64,000 bases of DNA from Neobacillus rhizophilus. Lineage in GTDB: Bacteria > Bacillota > Bacilli > Bacillales > Cytobacillaceae. Location: positions 274,103-338,102 of the forward strand of contig NZ_JAGYPF010000002.1 in NCBI RefSeq assembly GCF_018343535.1, written 5' to 3'. The notes under the pieces are model-generated. The model was not told the origin of the DNA. It made no database searches and was given only the letters and a program-made list of their open reading frames with translations. This document shows, in pieces, positions 8,692-16,812 of the stretch. Each line of letters starts with the position of its first letter. Position 1 is the stretch's first letter. Made by a program: the position numbers and the translations under genes.

Positions 8692-9521
8692 GGAAAGTAA
8701 AAGAGGAAATTTGGAAAGTATTTGGTCAAAAAGTGTAAGAAAAATCTGTAAAGTGGAAAGTAAGTGCGCTAAACCGGTAAGTAACCACACCAAATCGGAA
8801 AGTATATCCAAATAATGGAAATTGTTTTGAAAAAGGTAATTGAAAAGTTACCTTGGCCAGGCTCGCCGCCTGGCTTTTTAGCTGTTTTGGGTTGGCGCTT
8901 GAAAGGGTGTGTCTTTTAAAAGGGAGATGGAAAGTAAAGGAGGAAATTTGGAAAGTATTTGGTCAAAAAGTGTAAGTAAAATCGATAAAATGGAAAGTAA
9001 GTGCGCTAAACCGGTAAGTAACCACACCAAATCGAAAAGTATATCCAAATAAATGGAAATTGTTTTGAAAAAGGTCATTGAAAATATACCTGGCCAGGCT
9101 CGCCGCCTGGCTTTTTAGCTGATTTGGGTTGGCGCTTGGAAAGGGAGTACTGCTCTAAAAAGGGGGATGGAAAGTAAAAGAGGAATTTTGGAAAGTATTT
9201 GGTCAAAAAGTGTAAGTAAAATCGTTAAAGTGGAAAGTAAGTGCGCTAAACCGGTAAGTAACCACACCAGATCGGAAAGTATATCCAAATAAATGGTAAT
9301 ATTTCAAAAAAGGTCATTGAAAAGATACCTGGCCAGGCTCGCCGCCTGGCCTTTTAGCTGTTTTGGGTTGGCGCTTGGAAGGGGAGTACAGTTCTAAAAA
9401 TGGGGTTGGAAAGTAAATAAGGTATTTTTAAAAGTATTTGGTCAAAAAGTGTAAGTAAAATCGTTAAAGTAGAAAGTAAGTGCTCTAAATCAGTAAGTAA
9501 CCACACCAAATCGGAAAGTAT
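8692..9521 (+). repeat. Four tandem GGAAAGTA array elements (A1-A4)
   Basis: Each element has six copies of GGAAAGTA or a one- to three-base variant at exact 21-base pitch. Copy starts are 8692, 8713, 8734, 8755, 8776, 8797; then 8929 to 9034; 9169 to 9274; and 9408 to 9513. The element period is 237-240 bases. After the sixth copy comes a shared tail containing TATCCAAATAA, then in the first three a GCCAGGC-CTCGC-GCCTGGC hairpin with a T run (for example 8856-8879). The third copy in each is degenerate. The whole 8621-9688 interval has no gene I would call. Confidence 0.95.
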
Positions 9522-9688
9522 ATCCAAATAAATGGTAATATCTCAAAAAAGTATTATTGAAAAGGCACCTCGGGCCAGACCTAATCGGATAAAAACGCCA
9601 TAAAAAGTTTAAAAGTTCATGTCGATTTTTGCAGGAAATTGGCAAGTAAAAGGGGAAATGTAGGAGCAAATTGAAAGGAGTGGTCCAA

Positions 9689-10629
9689 TTGTTTGCAAAG
9701 CCTTGTGAAATGTCATTGCGAATCAAGAAATTACAAGCACTTTATGATGGAAGGATGGATCCCAATCACCCCGATTGGCCGGATTTGGTTCACGAATACA
9801 AAAATAGGATGGCAGGGTATCATGGCGAGAAATCTGTGGACTTTTACTTGAGCATGCTTCCCGAGGCCGACTATCAGATTTACCATGATATCCGCCTGCT
9901 TTATGGAAAGTATTACTTTCAAATTGACATCCTGCTTTTGTGTGCGATGTTTGGCCTTGCACTGGAAGTGAAAAACAGGAGCGGAGAAATTCATTTTAAA
10001 AGAGAGTTAAATCAAGCGTTTTGGCGAAAAAATGGCCAGGAGGAAAGGATAAAGAATCCGGTGCTGCAGGCCAAGCTCCAGGCGCGAAAGCTAAACGGGT
10101 GGCTGCTAGAGCACCATTTTCCAAACCTTCCAATTCATTATCTTTTTGTAAACAGTAACGAAAAAACCTTGATTACAGCAGAGCACGGGAACGAAGAAAT
10201 TCTTCGGAAAGTATGTAATAGTGAATTTTTAATAGAAAAAATAGAACAAATTAAAGAATTTCATAAGATAGAGAAGCTAAGCTCCAAGGATTTAAAAAAA
10301 GTAAATAAATTACTACTATAAAGCAATTTCACCTGTCTCCTAAAGAAATCCCCACTGGTGTGAAGTGCCCCGATTGCCGCTTTCTGCCAATGATTTATCA
10401 TTCCGGTACCTGGTGGTGCCCAAAGTGTAACGCCAAATCGAAAACCGCCCATATTCCAGCCATCAACGATTATTTCCTATTAATAAAACCGACTATCACA
10501 AATTCCGAGCTAAGAGAGTTTCTCCATATAGATTCGATAAGAGTGGCCAGCCATTTTCTAACCGCCGCAGATTTCCCCCATAGTGGTACATTTAAAGACC
10601 GAGTTTACCATCATCCGGTATTACAATAA
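9689..10629 (+). pseudogene. NERD-domain protein, frameshifted
   Basis: The first frame (TTG at 9689 after AAAGGAGT) encodes an N-terminal NERD (nuclease-related) domain with HGEKSVDFYL and QIDILLLCAMFGLALEVKN, and stops at 10319. The second frame (visible from about 10321) continues with QFHLSPKEIPTGVKCPDC, a zinc ribbon CPDC..CPKC and a conserved C-terminal helical region. In this family the two parts are one polypeptide of about 310 residues, joined as KLLL-KQFHLSP. A net one-base loss or two-base gain near 10311-10321 splits it. A sequencing error is possible. Family function is unproven; a nuclease fold is predicted. Confidence 0.8.
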
Positions 10630-10632
10630 GAA

Positions 10633-10658
10633 AAACCACCGCCAACCAGCAGTGGTTT
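10633..10658 (-). terminator. Terminator of the VanZ-like gene
   Basis: On the minus strand AAACCAC/GTGGTTT form a 7-bp stem running into TTTTT. It also lies just past the NERD gene, so it may act in both directions. Confidence 0.7.
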
Positions 10659-11157
10659 AAGAAACAGACCGAACGCGGCCGAGCAGCTTCGCCAGCCCTG
10701 CAAACTTACCCTTAAACAGCGCGCCGCGAATAAAGTAGTAACTGACACTGATGCCTAGGAAGTCCTTAACCAGGTCAAACAACGACGCAGAGCGGTATGG
10801 ATAGAAGGATTGGTGGATTTCGTCGCTGATGCCGTAAAAGGCAGCGAACAGGGCGCAGGCCAAGTTCCAGCCTGGAGTAAAGCTGAAACCAGCGACGGTC
10901 ACGTTTCTGACGGTCCTGTCACCTTCGGATGCGACGCTGCTCTCTGCCTTTTCACCACGCCTAAACGTCAAAAAGGCAAGCACTAGTAACACATATAAAA
11001 TCGCAAACTCTATTAAATGCAATGATTCTTTAATAGTATGGTCAATGTTCGAATCGGGCAGCTTGACGAAGTGGTCCGACGGCAGGCTCGATTGAATAAA
11101 GATGGCTGCCATATAAAGCGCGGGCAGGACCCGCAGCACCCATTTTAAAGCTTTCAT
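10657..11157 (-). CDS. VanZ family membrane protein
   Basis: A 166-residue integral membrane protein with about four or five helices. It carries VanZ-family features: the N-terminal helix ending in FIQSSLPS, the KESLHLIEFAILYVLL segment, and GISDEIHQSFYPYRSASLFDLVKDFLG, which holds the conserved D-E-H-Q and D residues. GGGGGAACG precedes the start. The position next to spoIIQ corresponds to ywnJ of B. subtilis. VanZ itself gives low-level teicoplanin resistance in enterococci; the role of this homologue is unknown. Confidence 0.88.
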   Translation of the reverse strand: MKALKWVLRVLPALYMAAIFIQSSLPSDHFVKLPDSNIDHTIKESLHLIEFAILYVLLVLAFLTFRRGEKAESSVASEGDRTVRNVTVAGFSFTPGWNLACALFAAFYGISDEIHQSFYPYRSASLFDLVKDFLGISVSYYFIRGALFKGKFAGLAKLLGRVRSVS

Positions 11158-11288
11158 GAAACGTTCCCCCTAAAAATTTTTCAAAAAAGATGCATAAAAA
11201 CGCAGGCAGTTACAAAAAATAAAATTTTTTTCAGACTAGTGTATATAATTCTAGTTATCTGTTCAGAATGATTGCTGAGGTGATGAAA

Positions 11289-12143
11289 ATGAGAGAGGAA
11301 GAAAACAAACGATCTTCTCAAAGTTCCAGCGTAAAACGCTTTTTCAAGAAGCGTTGGGTATTTCCAGCCATCTATATCGCAAGTGCAGCAATCATTTTAA
11401 CAGGTGTTCTTTGGTACCAGTCCAGTGCAGGAGACTCAGACAAATACGATTATAAGTCTACTGATATAACTGGCAAAAAGACCAACCCGCCTGCAGTTGA
11501 AGTTAACTCGGCTTTAGAAAACGTCAAAATGCCGGTGAAGGATGCAGCATCAGCTGTCATCAAGACAAAGTTCTATGATTTCAGTGCAAAAGCTGAAGAC
11601 CAGGAAGCCGCATTAGTATTCTACGAGAACACATACAACCCGAATACTGGTGTCGACATCACCATGAAGGATGGCGAAACGTTTGATGTATTGGCATCAC
11701 TCAGCGGAACTGTCACTCGTGTTGAAGAAGACGCGGTGCTTGGAAATGTCATCGAAATTGAACACGACAAAGGTATTGTAACACAATATCAGTCCGTGAA
11801 AGACATTAAAGTTGAAGTTGGCGAAAAGGTGAAACAGGGAGATGTTCTTGCCAAGGCTGGGCAAAGCATGTTCAATGAAAAAGCTGGAACACACGTCCAT
11901 TTTGAAATTCGTAAAGATGGCGTCGCGGTTAACCCTAGTAAGTATATTGACAAACCGGTAAGCACTTTACAAGAAGTGACTCCTTCAAACAGCAAGGAAT
12001 CCATGCAAACTCCTAGCGAAAAAAAGCAGCAGGAGTTGGAGGATCCAGCTGGCTCCGACGACCAGTCTTCCGATAAGGAAACGGACGGCGGCAAGACCAA
12101 AGAAGACGAGTCCACTAACTCAAAAGAAAAGACAAATTCTTAA
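11289..12143 (+). CDS. spoIIQ: Stage II sporulation protein Q
   Basis: A 284-residue forespore membrane protein with one membrane helix (about 25-44) and an extracytoplasmic LytM/M23-like domain. In B. subtilis it binds SpoIIIAH across the intermembrane space to form the engulfment zipper and feeding channel. The HVHFEIRKDGVAVNP motif is present, but the first metal site reads NPNTGVDI, with no His before the GxD motif, so peptidase activity is unlikely. The C-terminal ~60 residues are a charged Ser/Lys/Glu-rich tail. I chose the ATG at 11289 because GAGGTG is properly spaced from it. SigF control is expected from the family. Confidence 0.95.
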   Translation: MREEENKRSSQSSSVKRFFKKRWVFPAIYIASAAIILTGVLWYQSSAGDSDKYDYKSTDITGKKTNPPAVEVNSALENVKMPVKDAASAVIKTKFYDFSAKAEDQEAALVFYENTYNPNTGVDITMKDGETFDVLASLSGTVTRVEEDAVLGNVIEIEHDKGIVTQYQSVKDIKVEVGEKVKQGDVLAKAGQSMFNEKAGTHVHFEIRKDGVAVNPSKYIDKPVSTLQEVTPSNSKESMQTPSEKKQQELEDPAGSDDQSSDKETDGGKTKEDESTNSKEKTNS

Positions 12144-12160
12144 TATTGAAACTGTAAGTA

Positions 12161-12190
12161 AGGGGAAGGGGATACTTTCCTCTTTTTTTT
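12161..12190 (+). terminator. Intrinsic terminator after spoIIQ
   Basis: AGGGGAA pairs with TTCCTCT (one G-U), followed by eight T. Confidence 0.75.
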
Positions 12191-12209
12191 GTGCTTTTTT
12201 TCAAAAAAA

Positions 12210-12267
12210 GAATCTGGCCGCCTGCCAGATTCCGCAAAAAAATAGGACCCGGCCGATTGCCGGATCC
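12210..12267. repeat. Two adjacent hairpins after spoIIQ
   Basis: GAATCTGG/CCAGATTC (12210-12232) and GGACCCGGC/GCCGGATCC with one mismatch (12245-12267) lie in tandem. Neither is followed by a T run. Nothing else is apparent between 12190 and 12518 apart from ribosome-binding sequence before the next gene. Confidence 0.5.
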
Positions 12268-12518
12268 AACACGATATATTAAAAGGGGGGGTTATGAAAA
12301 AGTGTAACTGAGATTGTCCTTTTCACACTCTTATCTTACCCCGGAGATATGAATAAATTATGAACAAAGCGTTAAGGTTTTATAAAAAAAATCTAGGAGA
12401 TTTGTCCCGAAAATAAGGCTTAGGCGACTTTTTTGCGTTAGATGAGGGGGGCCAAGCATATAGGTTAGAATGGCGCCATTGGTATATGTTAAAATGGAAA
12501 TTAAAGGAGGGGTTTGTC

Positions 12519-14561
12519 TTGAAAAAAGTTGCCGGGCTGTTGCTTGCCGTGATGCTGGGTGTTTTGCTTGCCAGCTGCAGCAAGGAGCCGACGCCGCAGG
12601 ACCGATTCTCGGAGTACATAGCCTTATGGAATAAGCAAAAGTTTGCTGACATGTATAATTACCTTTCGAATGATGCTAAAAAGAAAATCTCCAAAGATGA
12701 TTTTACGAACCGATACAAGAAAATCTACGACGATTTGCAGATTACTGACCTTAAGATTGATTTCAAGAAACCAAAAGATGATAAACAGAAGGATAAGGAA
12801 CAAGCCAAGTATCCTTTTACTGCCAAAATGAATAGTGTTGCGGGGCCGATTAATTTCACGCAAGAAGCCCTGTTGAAAAAGGAAAGCAAGGACGATAAGG
12901 AAAACTGGTTTGTGGACTGGAATCCAGGTTTCATTTTTCCAAAAATGCAGGAGGGCGACAAGCTGAGCTTGAGCACGGTTCCGGCGAAACGGGGCGAAAT
13001 CGTTGACCGAAACGGCACGGGGCTGGCTGTGAACGGCCAGGTGTACGAGGTTGGAGTGACGGCCGGGGACATTGCGGCGCCGGTGATGGAGCAGCTGGCT
13101 TCTTTGTTGAAGATGACGCCGGATCAGGTCGACAAGGCGTTGAAGGCGAGCTGGGTACAGCCGGGGATGTTTGTGCCTTTGAAGAAAGTGTCGATGGATG
13201 ACTCTGAGCGGGTTGCCCAGCTGGTGGCGCTCGAGCCGGTGAAGACGCGCAAGGTGGACGCACGCATTTATCCGTACAAAGAGGCCGCAGCGCAGCTGAT
13301 TGGCTATGTTGGGCAGATTACCGCGGATGAGCTGGCGAAGCGGAAGGACAAGGGCTACACGAGCCGTGATGTGATCGGGAAGCGCGGCCTGGAGCAGGTG
13401 CTGGATGAGCAGCTGAAGGGCCAGAGCGGCGTGAAGATTGTGATTAAGAAAAATGCCGGCGGCGAGGAAGTGCTTGCCGAAAAGCCGGTTGCCGATGGAA
13501 AAAATGTTAAGCTGACCATTGATGCTGATTTGCAGGCGATGGTGTATGCGGAAATGGCTGGCGGGACCGGTGCTAGTGGTGCTGGGACTGCAGGGGCTGG
13601 GGCCCCGGCTGGCGAAGTCGGGACGGCGGCTGCGATGAACCCGGTGACAGGGGAAACACTGGCGCTCGTCAGCAGCCCATCGTTTGACCCGAATCAGGCG
13701 GCGCTGGGCTTTTCTGCGGACGAATGGAAGGCACTCCAGGACGATGCCCGCCAGCCGCTGTTAACGCGCTTTAAACAGGCATTTGCACCGGGCTCGGTGA
13801 TGAAGCCGATAACGGCTGCTGTGGGGCTCGCAAGCGGTGCGATTAAGCCGGACGAGGGCGTCCAGATCCTAGGGCCAAAATGGCAGAAGGATGCGTCCTG
13901 GGGTGGCTATTTTGTGACCCGGGTGCATGAAGGCAGCCCAATCAATCTCGAAAAAGCGTTGGTGTTTTCTGATAATATCTATTTTGCACAGGCAGCGTTG
14001 AAAATGGGGAAAGATGGCTTTTCTGATGGTTTGAAAAAGTTCGGCTTTGAGGAACAGCTGCCGTTTGCTTATCCATTGGAAACCTCAAAAATCGGCGCTC
14101 TGGGCAGCGATATAGCGCTTGCTGACTCTGGTTATGGTCAAGGACAGGTGCAGATGAGCATTGTTCATTTGATGAGCACCTATACGCCATTTATCAATAA
14201 TGGCAATATGGTTAAGCCGATTTTGTTGGATGAAGAGAAGCGTGGGCAAGTGCTGAAGGAGGGAGTGGTTTCTCCGGAAAACGCCGGCCTGATTGCAGCG
14301 GACCTTCGCAAGGTTGTTGGTGATGCAAGCGGGACTGCTCATGCTGCGGAAATGGCCGATAAGCCGCTCGCTGGAAAAACCGGAACAGCGGAATTCAAGC
14401 AGAAACAGGGCGAAACCGGGCTCGAGAATGGCTGGTTTATCGGCTGGAATGTCAATTCGCCGAATCTGATGGTGGCGATGATGGTCGAGAACGTAAAAGA
14501 CCGTGGCGGATCGGGCATTCCGGTGAAAATGGTGAAGAATATTTATATGAAATGGAAATAA
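12519..14561 (+). CDS. Lipoprotein penicillin-binding protein, PBP3/MecA-like transpeptidase
   Basis: A 680-residue class B transpeptidase. Order: lipoprotein signal with lipobox LLASC, an NTF2-like MecA N-terminal domain (about 25-130), a dimerisation domain starting LSTVPAKRGEIVDRNGTGLA, and a transpeptidase domain with SxxK (PGSVMKP), SDN (FSDNIYFAQ) and KTG (AGKTGTAEF). It crosslinks peptidoglycan outside the membrane; B. subtilis PbpC (PBP3) is the closest architecture I know. The TTG at 12519 follows AAAGGAGGGG. A Gly/Ala-rich stretch (about residues 346-363) before the catalytic domain is an unusual low-complexity insertion. A terminator follows directly. Confidence 0.93.
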   Translation: MKKVAGLLLAVMLGVLLASCSKEPTPQDRFSEYIALWNKQKFADMYNYLSNDAKKKISKDDFTNRYKKIYDDLQITDLKIDFKKPKDDKQKDKEQAKYPFTAKMNSVAGPINFTQEALLKKESKDDKENWFVDWNPGFIFPKMQEGDKLSLSTVPAKRGEIVDRNGTGLAVNGQVYEVGVTAGDIAAPVMEQLASLLKMTPDQVDKALKASWVQPGMFVPLKKVSMDDSERVAQLVALEPVKTRKVDARIYPYKEAAAQLIGYVGQITADELAKRKDKGYTSRDVIGKRGLEQVLDEQLKGQSGVKIVIKKNAGGEEVLAEKPVADGKNVKLTIDADLQAMVYAEMAGGTGASGAGTAGAGAPAGEVGTAAAMNPVTGETLALVSSPSFDPNQAALGFSADEWKALQDDARQPLLTRFKQAFAPGSVMKPITAAVGLASGAIKPDEGVQILGPKWQKDASWGGYFVTRVHEGSPINLEKALVFSDNIYFAQAALKMGKDGFSDGLKKFGFEEQLPFAYPLETSKIGALGSDIALADSGYGQGQVQMSIVHLMSTYTPFINNGNMVKPILLDEEKRGQVLKEGVVSPENAGLIAADLRKVVGDASGTAHAAEMADKPLAGKTGTAEFKQKQGETGLENGWFIGWNVNSPNLMVAMMVENVKDRGGSGIPVKMVKNIYMKWK

Positions 14562-14574
14562 GTTTGCGTGCAGA

Positions 14575-14605
14575 AGCACCTGGCCTGGGGGTCGGGTGCT
14601 TTTTT
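14575..14605 (+). terminator. Intrinsic terminator after the transpeptidase gene
   Basis: AGCACC/GGTGCT stem with a long loop and T run. Confidence 0.75.
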
Positions 14606-14663
14606 GTGAGGAAAGTACCTTGTTTGGGAGCGCTGTGGCCATTGAAAATTACCTTTTTTAAAA

Positions 14664-14755
14664 TTTACTCGCTTTGTTTGTGGGTTTACTCGCGGAAAAT
14701 TAGGATTTACCCATCAACTTTTGATTTTTACTCGTCTGATTTCATAATTTACTCG
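14664..14755 (-). repeat. CGAGTAAA 21-bp array F1 (minus orientation)
   Basis: TTTACTCG or a close variant starts at 14664, 14685, 14706, 14727 and 14748, exactly 21 bases apart. The bases between copies are not conserved. Confidence 0.93.
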
Positions 14756-14839
14756 CCACCCCCTATCTCGAGCGACTGAACTTCCCAAAAAAGTAACTTT
14801 TCAATTACCTTATTGGAGTTATTACCATTTATTTGGATA

Positions 14840-14952
14840 TACTTTCCGATTTGGTGCGTTTACTTTCCAAATGGGTACAAATACTTTCCACTTTGGTGAT
14901 TTTACTTACACTTATTAGCCAAATACTTACCAGAATACCTGATTTACTTTCC
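14840..14952 (-). repeat. GGAAAGTA array B1 (minus orientation)
   Basis: Six TACTTTCC or near-matches at 14840, 14861, 14882, 14903, 14924 and 14945. It is the inverse complement of elements A1-A4, including the tail TTATTTGGATA before it and, beyond the array on the other side, a GCCAGGC/GCCTGGC hairpin at about 14985-15005. Confidence 0.93.
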
Positions 14953-15044
14953 GAACTTATTTTTCAGGGGGGATTCACACCAAAAAGCCAGGCGGCGAGC
15001 CTGGCTCAGGTAACATATGAGATCTTAAAAATACCTTTTTAAAA

Positions 15045-15094
15045 TTTACTCGCTGGATTTGAGGTTTTACTCGCCCGAATCTAGATTTTACTCG
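15045..15094 (-). repeat. CGAGTAAA 21-bp array F2 (minus orientation)
   Basis: Three TTTACTCG copies at 15045, 15066 and 15087. It sits between arrays B1 and B2. Confidence 0.9.
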
Positions 15095-15179
15095 CCAACC
15101 CCCATCTCGAGCGACTGTACCACCCCAAATATGTAACTTTTAAATGATCTTTTTGGGACCGTTACCATTTATTTGGATA

Positions 15180-15292
15180 TACTTTCCGATTTGGTGCGTT
15201 TACTTTCCAAAAGGGTACAAATACTTTCCACTTTCATGATTTTACTTACACTTTCTGGCCAAATACTTTTAAAAATACCTTATTTACTTTCC
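15180..15292 (-). repeat. GGAAAGTA array B2 (minus orientation)
   Basis: Six copies at 15180, 15201, 15222, 15243, 15264 and 15285 (the fifth is TACTTTTA), nearly identical to B1. It ends 13 bases from the stop codon of the convergent alkyltransferase-like gene. Confidence 0.93.
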
Positions 15293-15304
15293 AACCCCAT
15301 TTTT

Positions 15305-15634
15305 TCAAGGGGAATCCGAGTGCTCAAGAACAGGCCGCCACTGATATTTTTCCAAATCAATAACCCCATTCAAACCCACTGCCACGCCCTCGGCCTCGAG
15401 CGACAGCCATTGTTCGTTGTACCCCGCGTCATCCTGCAGGGCAATTTTTCCTTGGGCATTGACAACCCTATGCCAGGGCAGGCGGTATTTCCTGCTCATC
15501 GAGTGGAGGACGCGGACTACTTGGCGGGCGGCGCGGGGACTTCCAGCGAGCCCTGCAATTTGTCCGTACGTCATGACTCTCCCCGAGGGGATATTTTTTA
15601 TTATCGAAATAACTCTCTCCGTAAAAGGTGTCAC
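15305..15634 (-). CDS. Alkyltransferase-like (ATL) DNA-binding protein
   Basis: A 109-residue protein related to the C-terminal domain of O6-alkylguanine-DNA alkyltransferase: VMTYGQIAGLAGSPRAARQV (DNA-recognition helix) and LPWHRVVNAQGKIAL. The catalytic Cys of the PCHRV motif is Trp here, the hallmark of ATL proteins, which bind and flip alkylated guanine and recruit nucleotide excision repair instead of removing the lesion. I chose the GTG at 15634 because AAAGGA lies 9 bases before it. It is monocistronic and convergent with the array region. Confidence 0.9.
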   Translation of the reverse strand: MTPFTERVISIIKNIPSGRVMTYGQIAGLAGSPRAARQVVRVLHSMSRKYRLPWHRVVNAQGKIALQDDAGYNEQWLSLEAEGVAVGLNGVIDLEKYQWRPVLEHSDSP

Positions 15635-15996
15635 TGTCGTAAAATCCTTTCTTAAATAACTTAACCACATTATATAATATTAAAAACGATCCAATATCAC
15701 GGACACTACAAAAAACTTGAAACAAATTCATTTTCACTTACATCTTTTTCAATATTCCTTACCACATTTCAATGTTTTTTTACCAAAACCCCAAATTTTC
15801 ACAACACAAACACTTCAAACACATATATTTTTCATCCGACAAATTTCTCGGGAAATAACGAGCGTCCCACGAATATTTCCATACAGACCATAGACGTGGC
15901 GCGGGTTTGGGGCTTTTTGCCTAAATGTCGAAAAACAACATGATATTTGAATTTTCTAAAAATAGTCCAATGCCTTGTCCCGTTTGTGTATTTTGT
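15635..15996. other. AT-rich gap upstream of spoIIID
   Basis: About 360 bases between the ATL gene and the candidate spoIIID promoter. I see no convincing gene, RNA or repeat here. Confidence 0.6.
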
Positions 15997-16025
15997 GCAT
16001 AAACCCGTATCCAAGCTAATACAAT
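15997..16025 (+). promoter_or_regulatory. Candidate SigE promoter for spoIIID
   Basis: GCATAAA (15997) and AATACAAT (16018) are 14 bases apart. The second element matches 7 of 8 positions of the SigE -10 consensus CATACAAT. spoIIID is SigE-dependent in B. subtilis. Confidence 0.45.
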
Positions 16026-16070
16026 GTTACAAACCTTTATACAAAGAGAGTGTTTGAGGTGAGGAGTCGT

Positions 16071-16206
16071 TTGAAGTTAGCGGGTATCCAGCCGGGGACA
16101 TGATTATTCATCGTATGATCAGAAAGTGAAAACTTTCTGCCGTGTGACATGCAAGGGCGAAATTTGGTGCTTGACATCAGCCGGGGACATTTCGAATTTC
16201 GCGTAA
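16071..16206 (+). other. Chain of three overlapping short upstream ORFs before spoIIID
   Basis: TTG at 16071 (10 codons, after GAGGTGAGGAG) ends in a TGA overlapping ATG 16100. That ORF (9 codons) ends in a TGA overlapping GTG 16126, which runs 26 codons (three Cys) to TAA at 16204. A hairpin CAGAAAGT-GAAA-ACTTTCTG (16120-16139) spans the second junction. AGCCGGGGACAT occurs twice (16090, 16179). In B. subtilis spoIIID translation depends on a small upstream ORF, usd; this chain may have that role, which is inference. Confidence 0.4.
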
Positions 16207-16312
16207 GCGCAAACAGAGCCAGTCAGCAGCTCGCACGGAAGCAGTATTCAGTCGAAGTGATAAGCGGGTCTCATTTCACACGTCTCACATCCAATTTAGG
16301 GAGGGCGAGAGT

Positions 16313-16585
16313 GTGCACGATTACATCAAAGAGAGGACTATCAAGATTGGGAAGTATATCGTGGAGACGAGGAAAACGGTTCGCGTCATTGCGAAGGAGT
16401 TTGGCGTATCCAAGTCTACAGTCCATAAGGATCTTACAGAGAGACTACCTGAGATTAATCCTGAGCTTGCAAACGAAGTAAAAGAAATTCTAGATTATCA
16501 TAAATCCATTCGTCACTTAAGGGGCGGCGAGGCGACCAAAATGAAGTACCAGAAAGAAGAAAAAGAAGGGGAGGCTGTCAAATAA
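16313..16585 (+). CDS. spoIIID: Sporulation transcription factor SpoIIID
   Basis: A 90-residue DNA-binding protein active in the mother cell, where it adjusts the SigE regulon and supports the switch to SigK. The start is GTG (HDYIKERTIKIGKYIVE), followed by the helix-turn-helix TVRVIAKEFGVSKSTVHKDL and HKSIRHLRGGEATKMKY. The sequence is almost the same as the B. subtilis protein until the C-terminal ~10 residues. GGGAGGGCGAG precedes the GTG. mbl follows as in B. subtilis. Confidence 0.97.
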   Translation: MHDYIKERTIKIGKYIVETRKTVRVIAKEFGVSKSTVHKDLTERLPEINPELANEVKEILDYHKSIRHLRGGEATKMKYQKEEKEGEAVK

Positions 16586-16812
16586 GCCGAACCACCAGAC
16601 AAGCAAATTTTTCAAAAATTAAGAACTGGTGCCTTACACCATTTCTTTTTTTTACAAAAAAATGTCCCACCTTCTCAAAGAATTTCCGATTCCGACAGCA
16701 TTCAGCAAAAAATTACATTGATTGTTTTAAAATGTTATGGATATTTTAATGAATGTGATAGAATAGACAATTAGGTAGATAGGAATCCGTCTTGAGGAGG
16801 AAAGGAAAGAGA

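Noticed and set aside
8692..9521. Possible CRISPR array in the 21-bp repeats
   Set aside because: The repeated part is only 8-9 bases with 12-13 bases between, the between-sequences are shared among elements, and no cas genes are present.
11180..11260. SigF promoter of spoIIQ
   Set aside because: Expected from biology, but no pair of elements with correct spacing stood out by eye.
16149..16481. 110-codon frame overlapping the start of spoIIID
   Set aside because: It overlaps spoIIID in another frame and has no ribosome-binding site; spoIIID is nearly identical to the known protein.
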